Source: Bacteroidota bacterium (GTDB lineage: Bacteria > Bacteroidota > Bacteroidia > Flavobacteriales > Weeksellaceae). From it: 36,884 nucleotides of DNA. The stretch's first letter is position 1. Every line of letters starts with the position of its first letter. Of the stretch, positions 31,878 through 36,884 are shown one piece after another. The stretch lies in contig JAEWIR010000041.1 of the NCBI GenBank assembly GCA_023386965.1, positions 1 through 36,884 on the forward strand, read 5' to 3'. The position numbers and the translations under genes are program-made. Under the pieces are notes generated by a model. That model was given only the letters and a program-made list of their open reading frames with translations. It made no database searches and was not told where the DNA came from.

Positions 31878-34800
31878 TTATCTCAATAATACCATTTTTT
31901 CTACTGCTGTAGCTCCTCCTTTGCATTTTTCCTGATTTTGGCTCCGCGCAAATATTTTAAAGATGTAAGTACCCTTACCTACAGCATCGCCATAATCATC
32001 CAGTCCGTCCCACTCAATTGCCTGCCGTGGTGTGCGGAAGCCCTGCAGGAAAGGCTCGGCCACCACAGGTTGGCTCAGCGTACGTACCAGCTTACCGGTA
32101 ATGGTATAGATCTGCACGTTTACATCAAGTATATCATCACAGTTGTGCTCAAAATGGATATAGGTTTTGTTGGTAAACGGATTCGGCCAGTTCAGCGGTC
32201 TGTTGATTACAAGGTTCTGATTGGTTTCGTCCTTCACTATAAAGCGTAACGTTTCCGTTGTCGAATTATTGTTGATGTCCCAAACCTTGAAGGTAAGAGT
32301 ATGTTCACCCGGAACCAGGTTGCGGAAAGGGTAGGTTACATTGCCTTTCTGGTAATCTGCCAGTCCGGGATTTACACAGCCGTTGCCGTCGCCGCTGGAA
32401 TAAAAGTCGTTCAGCACAACGGTGTTGATAATCTGTCCGTCCAGGTAAGTCACGATGTCATGACCCACGCCCGCTCCGGTGGAGTTGATTCCGGTATCAT
32501 CGGTAATACAGGCCAGCAGCATTGGATTTTGGTCCGTAATCCCTCCGTCAGCGAAATTGGTGTTATTCATATAGAGTTTCACCTTTGGCGGCTCACTGTC
32601 GTTGATGCCGTTTGGGTTAATCCCGCCAATCTGTACCGGTTGGTTAATGAACACATCTTCCACTTTATTGTCGGCATAGGCCAGCATCCTACCGGTTCCC
32701 ATGGTGTAATTAATATCGTTGGGCACATAAAACTCAACGGTAAATACACCGTTTACTGCGGTCCCGGAGGCTTTAACGATCGGACTTCCTTCCTCAGTAT
32801 AGTTGAGTATCGGCGTAAGGCTGCCGTCATTATTAAGCGTGGTTTTGTTCAGCCGTTTGTCATAAATATTAATCACCACGCGGCCGTTGAAGTTGGTATT
32901 CAGCGTGCCGTTGGGATTATTGATGTGTCCGGTAATCTTCACAAAGTCCAGCGCACGTATCTGCCCCGGCACGGGAGTTTCCACATTGTCAATGGCCAGA
33001 AGTTTTTTCGGACGGCTCAGTTTCATGGCCGGGTCGCCCAGGAAATTTACCTTAAGGTGATTCGGATTGCCGCCGAAATCAAATTTAGCCTGCAAAAATG
33101 AATTGCCAAGGGTATCGAAGTCATCGGCATTCAGTTCAAAAATGCTTTTGGTAAAGGTGTCTGTAAACATTACCCCATAATTTACGTCAATCGCACGGCT
33201 GGAGGTAATCATCGTTGCAGCACCACCTGAGGGCAGTTTGATGAACTGCTCTCCCGCAGAAAATGTTCCGGGTTCGTCCCAAAGGGTAAACTCACAGGTA
33301 ATCGTTGAAACCAGCGGAAAGCGGCTGTACACATTGGAGAAATTGTTGAAATCCTCTATCTCATCGGAAGTCAGGATGCGCTCCTGGGCCCAGCCATTGA
33401 TACCGCCATGTCCAAGATAGAACATATAAAGGCTGTTCCCTACATCGTTGGCGATGGCCTGGTTGACCTGCGGATACCGCTGTCCTCCGGCCGTATTGAC
33501 TGCCGGGAAAGCATCCATGTAGAGTTTTCGCACATTATACTCCGGCTTGTCGGTAGCTGCCTCAAAAAGATCCTGTAAGGTTTCATCCATAATGGTGTGG
33601 AATGGGGTGCCTCCATCTTTATCATCATCTGCCACGAAATCAAGTTTCATTCTCCAGATACCAAATGGCGAAGACTGCCCCGGCAGGTTATTATAGTATG
33701 CAAGGGTTTTGTCAACAAGCAGTTTTGCTTCCTGAATGTTGGCGGCAGGCAGCCTTCCCACAGATACGTCGGCCAGCATGCTTGGCAGGTGGGTTGCGGT
33801 TTGCGGGCTTGTCATCCCGATATAGTCATCCGTCACAAAGGAGCTTACGTAATTTCCGCTTTCCTCACTCTGGTAAGCAGGCACAATATTATGGTTATTC
33901 GGAATCCTGTTCTTGAAATCATATGTGGTATCGCCCAGGATAAGCACATATTTCAGTGTACCTGCCGGACTGTTCAGATGGGTTACGAAATCCCGGATGG
34001 CAGTCAGGTCTTTTCTGCCGCTGCTGAACTCATTATAAATTTTATTGATGTCAACCACTGCAGTGGTGAAATTATTCCTGGTTTGGTGATGGCTGGCCAT
34101 GCGCTGGGCATGGGTCATCATTTCAGGAGAGGTCAATACCAGATAATCAATATTTTGCAGTGCGCTGAGGTTCTGGTTATCTGTCTTGCCTACATAAGTA
34201 GGAGTATAGGCAGCATCGGCACGGAAAGCCACAAATTCATTGTTGAAGTTGGGGTCATTGGCGATATAGCCAAAACTGTAGGTACTGCTGCCAGTGTTTT
34301 TGTTAATGGCCCGCTTCGCATTGGTAATGTCAGTTACGTCCCAAACCTGTTCAGCGGCCACGGCATTGCTAAGGGCAAAGCTGTAAGCCTGACCCGAGCC
34401 GCTCTGCAGTGAGAAATCGCGGAAATTCATCTGTCCGCCGTTGAAGCTCAGATTCTCCCGGTACTGGATTTCCAGATAATCAAAAAAGAAATTTCCGTTT
34501 GGATTTGCTGATATGTTGGGTGTAAAGTTAAAGTTAAAGGTATTGCCCGAAACATTATTCAGTGTACCCTGAAATCTCATCTGGACAAAGTCAAGACCCC
34601 CTGGCGCTGCGGCCTGTACAGAGCTGTTCTGGTTGTTGATGTTGAAGGCAAGCGAATTGCCCTGTGATTTATATGCCACCACCTGCGTGCGGTAAGTGAT
34701 CAGATCACCGGGTTGTGCCGGCGTCTTGGTGGTGATGGTATAGGTTTTGGGTGCAGTAAAGCCCGGCTCATCTACCCAAATCTTACCGAGTTTAAGCAGA

Positions 34801-35750
34801 TTCCTTTCGTCATCATTTATAACCTGATAGTCATCATACCTTGTGATCGGATTGGCGGTAAGCGGCAAGTCTGAATCCTGGACACGTTTTCCCGGACCCT
34901 TATCGAAATTGATAAAATAGTAGGAGAAGTCATCATACAGATTCTTCACATTATTGCTGCGGTCGGTGCGGGTATCGGTCCTTTTGAAACCGTTTCCGTT
35001 TGTGGGATCATAAAGGTTATACCCATTAGGTCCCTGCGCATAGAATAGGGCATAATCACCGTCATTCCAGACACCGTCTGCCTCGCCCACCACCTGGATT
35101 GCATTTTCCTGCAACGCATCATATTTTGTGTCCTGGTTAAATTCAGACAGCATAATACCGCCGTTGCCGTAGATCCGGAAATTTTTTGGGTTGATGTTGG
35201 CCGGGTTGAGTCCATTGGCCTGCAGGAAATCTTTTGTGATCCTGAAAATTCCTGAACGGTCCACCTTTATTTTATAGAAATTCCCGGTGTTCAGCGGATT
35301 GTTTGTGGTGCCCACTTTCTGGGTGTTGGGATTAAGTTTTGCGGTTTCCTCTATATTAAAGGACGAAAGTCTCAGGATTCGTCCATTCTCCGACTTGAAG
35401 AGTGAAACATTGATATGCGCAGTCCTTGTACCTTTGTGGTTGGTATAGGCCACATCTTTAATTTCAAAAGGAAGGATGTTGTCTTTCTGAAGGTCGTAAA
35501 GGTCCCTCGCAGAAACTGTTTCCCACTGCATGCCGGAGATTTTTAAATCTTTTTCGCCTGCGCTGTGTTTTATATTGATAAAAATATTATTTTGGTCAAA
35601 TGAAAAGCCGGGATTACTGAAGGTGGGAAGGTTCATTTTTATCTCCCCGTAATCGCGGATCTTAGCTCCTTCCCAGTTAATGCTTATCTTCTGCGAAAAA
35701 AAGCAGGCTGTGAAGAGGAAAATGAACAGAAAAGAAAGGTTGCGGATCAT
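31878..35750 (-). CDS. porU: T9SS C-terminal signal peptidase PorU (peptidase C25)
   Basis: A 1290-residue cell-surface protease with signal peptide (MIRNLSFLFIFLFTACFFSQ). It cuts the C-terminal sorting signal from T9SS cargo and transfers cargo to a surface anchor. The gingipain-like peptidase C25 domain covers about residues 530-920. It holds the catalytic pair His781 in FYLGHGGINGW and Cys819 in STITCEFTLWD. The first 500 residues are beta-rich. The last 90 residues look like a T9SS-type C-terminal beta domain (VQIYTITGKLVRTL, GKGTYIFKI). Length and order (gldJ, porU, porV) match other Flavobacteriia. Confidence 0.95.
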   Translation of the reverse strand: MIRNLSFLFIFLFTACFFSQKISINWEGAKIRDYGEIKMNLPTFSNPGFSFDQNNIFINIKHSAGEKDLKISGMQWETVSARDLYDLQKDNILPFEIKDVAYTNHKGTRTAHINVSLFKSENGRILRLSSFNIEETAKLNPNTQKVGTTNNPLNTGNFYKIKVDRSGIFRITKDFLQANGLNPANINPKNFRIYGNGGIMLSEFNQDTKYDALQENAIQVVGEADGVWNDGDYALFYAQGPNGYNLYDPTNGNGFKRTDTRTDRSNNVKNLYDDFSYYFINFDKGPGKRVQDSDLPLTANPITRYDDYQVINDDERNLLKLGKIWVDEPGFTAPKTYTITTKTPAQPGDLITYRTQVVAYKSQGNSLAFNINNQNSSVQAAAPGGLDFVQMRFQGTLNNVSGNTFNFNFTPNISANPNGNFFFDYLEIQYRENLSFNGGQMNFRDFSLQSGSGQAYSFALSNAVAAEQVWDVTDITNAKRAINKNTGSSTYSFGYIANDPNFNNEFVAFRADAAYTPTYVGKTDNQNLSALQNIDYLVLTSPEMMTHAQRMASHHQTRNNFTTAVVDINKIYNEFSSGRKDLTAIRDFVTHLNSPAGTLKYVLILGDTTYDFKNRIPNNHNIVPAYQSEESGNYVSSFVTDDYIGMTSPQTATHLPSMLADVSVGRLPAANIQEAKLLVDKTLAYYNNLPGQSSPFGIWRMKLDFVADDDKDGGTPFHTIMDETLQDLFEAATDKPEYNVRKLYMDAFPAVNTAGGQRYPQVNQAIANDVGNSLYMFYLGHGGINGWAQERILTSDEIEDFNNFSNVYSRFPLVSTITCEFTLWDEPGTFSAGEQFIKLPSGGAATMITSSRAIDVNYGVMFTDTFTKSIFELNADDFDTLGNSFLQAKFDFGGNPNHLKVNFLGDPAMKLSRPKKLLAIDNVETPVPGQIRALDFVKITGHINNPNGTLNTNFNGRVVINIYDKRLNKTTLNNDGSLTPILNYTEEGSPIVKASGTAVNGVFTVEFYVPNDINYTMGTGRMLAYADNKVEDVFINQPVQIGGINPNGINDSEPPKVKLYMNNTNFADGGITDQNPMLLACITDDTGINSTGAGVGHDIVTYLDGQIINTVVLNDFYSSGDGNGCVNPGLADYQKGNVTYPFRNLVPGEHTLTFKVWDINNNSTTETLRFIVKDETNQNLVINRPLNWPNPFTNKTYIHFEHNCDDILDVNVQIYTITGKLVRTLSQPVVAEPFLQGFRTPRQAIEWDGLDDYGDAVGKGTYIFKIFARSQNQEKCKGGATAVEKMVLLR

Positions 35751-35913
35751 TATTTTTGAATTAATTTTCAGGAATACAAATTAAACGAAATTTTTAAAAA
35801 AATCCTGCGATACAATAAAATAAAATTGCTTTCGTTTCAAAAAAATCAAAACATTACTTGATTAATTAATAAAATTATTATTTCTTTGTACTTTGAAAAT
35901 ATTTATACCGACT

Positions 35914-36884
35914 ATGAAAAAACTAAAGTTGTTTTCATTAATTGCATTAAGTTCAGCTTTCGTCCTGACCAGTTGTGGAGGGGGATCCGGTAAAGGTGGC
36001 GGAACAAAAAGTTTCGTATCCAAAACCGGGTGGAAACCCAACGATAACAGAGGTTGGTTTTACGCAGGCAAGCAGCAAAAACTGAAAGGATGGCCAGGAA
36101 TGGTATATGTGGAGGGCGGAACTTTTACAATGGGATTAGTGAAAGATGATGTAATGCATGACTGGAATAACTCGCCCCGCAGAATGCAGGTAAGTTCATT
36201 CTTCCTTGGTGAAACTGAGATTACAAATTATGAATACCGTGAATATCTAACATGGCTGAAGTATGTTTTCCCACCGTCTGATCCAAGCTTCAGGGAAATC
36301 TACAACGGTGCTCTGCCGGATACTCTTCTTTGGGATAACGAACTTTCCAGAAATGACTATTCTGAAACCTATTTCAGATCTCCTGAATACGATTATTATC
36401 CAGTGGTAGGTGTGAGTTGGTCTCAGGCGAATAAATATTGCGAATGGCTTACAGACAGAGCCAATGAGAAAGCATTAATGGATGCCGGTATCATTGCCAA
36501 AGATCTTTATATCAACGAATCCAATAACGTGGGTGGATCTGCATTCAATATGGATAAGTTTAAATCAAACGATCCTGATATGCAGGCTTATATCAACGAG
36601 CAGAGACTGGCTCAGAAGTCAGGTATGAACAAAAATACCAACCAAAGGATACTGGCAGCCAACAGGTCTCCTGCGGCTCCATTGGTGCAGAAATTCAGAC
36701 TTCCTACAGAGGTGGAATGGGAATTTGCAGCCCTGGGTACTGAGAAAAACAGGGAATATAACAATGTTCTCGGAAAAACTCCGGAGATTGAGCGTCTGAG
36801 AGGTCAGAAAGGCCGTACTCAGGGTATGTTCCTGGAAAACTTCAAATACGGAGCCGGTGATTATTCCGGTGTACCGGGATGGCA
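35914..36884 (+). CDS. gldJ: Gliding/T9SS lipoprotein GldJ, N-terminal part
   Basis: The first 323 codons; the gene runs off the right edge. The signal peptide MKKLKLFSLIALSSAFVLTSC ends at lipobox Cys21, followed by a glycine-rich linker. A formylglycine-generating enzyme-like domain follows: GMVYVEGGTFTMG, FFLGETEITNYEYREYL, YYPVVGVSWSQANKYCEWL and FRLPTEVEWEFAALG. This matches GldJ, a paralogue of GldK in fold, needed for gliding and for stability of GldK in F. johnsoniae. It is divergent from porU, with 163 bases between the two start codons. Full length would be about 540 to 570 residues. Confidence 0.92.
   Translation, partial: MKKLKLFSLIALSSAFVLTSCGGGSGKGGGTKSFVSKTGWKPNDNRGWFYAGKQQKLKGWPGMVYVEGGTFTMGLVKDDVMHDWNNSPRRMQVSSFFLGETEITNYEYREYLTWLKYVFPPSDPSFREIYNGALPDTLLWDNELSRNDYSETYFRSPEYDYYPVVGVSWSQANKYCEWLTDRANEKALMDAGIIAKDLYINESNNVGGSAFNMDKFKSNDPDMQAYINEQRLAQKSGMNKNTNQRILAANRSPAAPLVQKFRLPTEVEWEFAALGTEKNREYNNVLGKTPEIERLRGQKGRTQGMFLENFKYGAGDYSGVPGW

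Noticed and set aside
31938..34412. Long plus-strand frames (103, 266, 271 codons) opposite porU
   Set aside because: They lie wholly inside porU, show no family features, and porU has clear catalytic motifs and domain structure on the other strand.

Overview
The window is a chromosomal segment from a Bacteroidota bacterium, most likely Flavobacteriales and close to the Chryseobacterium group of Weeksellaceae. The taxonomic call is an inference. It rests on a complete gldKLMN operon, on porV, porU and gldJ of the type IX secretion system (T9SS), and on families typical of this group (DUF4270, DUF3667, a one-domain glycogen/starch synthase, a TPR-HTH regulator). It is also supported by repeated use of the Bacteroidota promoter (-33 TTTG, -7 TAnnTTTG) and by tRNA genes without an encoded CCA. 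No insertion sequence, phage gene or CRISPR array was seen. The content looks like core chromosome.

Left part (1-7.3 kb): the start of an alpha-glucan phosphorylase on the left edge, a DUF3667 zinc-ribbon membrane protein, a protein that looks like cysteine dioxygenase without its metal ligands, the tRNA-modifying enzyme MtaB, and an FMN-binding glutamate synthase family protein. These are followed by an FKBP-like lipoprotein, an S4 RNA-binding protein, shikimate kinase, and a tRNA cluster Lys-Leu-Lys with a textbook Bacteroidota promoter.

Middle part (7.3-18.7 kb): panC is divergent from an operon-like run of one-domain glycogen synthase, DUF4270 lipoprotein and glmS. The gldK-gldL-gldM-gldN operon follows. 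It encodes the T9SS outer-membrane lipoprotein, the inner-membrane proton-driven motor pair and the periplasmic ring partner. An FAD oxidoreductase whose start codon abuts the gldN terminator and a tRNA-Ser(GGA) close this part.

Right part (18.7-36.9 kb): a glycine-zipper stress protein, type I asparaginase, an L,D-transpeptidase lipoprotein, and a two-gene operon of aspartyl protease-PDZ protein plus membrane protein. Next come a 480-bp gene-poor stretch with a stray minus-strand terminator, a membrane-anchored TPR-HTH regulator, a thioredoxin-like lipoprotein, ahcY divergent from a phosphopantetheinyl transferase, and a FUSC family membrane protein. The last genes form the second T9SS locus: porV and porU on the minus strand, with gldJ divergent and cut by the right edge. 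Together the two T9SS loci encode much of the secretion machine: motor (GldL, GldM), ring and lipoprotein parts (GldK, GldN, GldJ), and the cell-surface attachment complex (PorU, PorV) that removes C-terminal signals from cargo.

The most unusual items are the metal-ligand-free cysteine dioxygenase-like protein with two 12-bp palindromes upstream, the glycogen synthase half without its ADP-glucose loop, and the short ORF plus terminator in front of the protease operon, which could be an attenuator.
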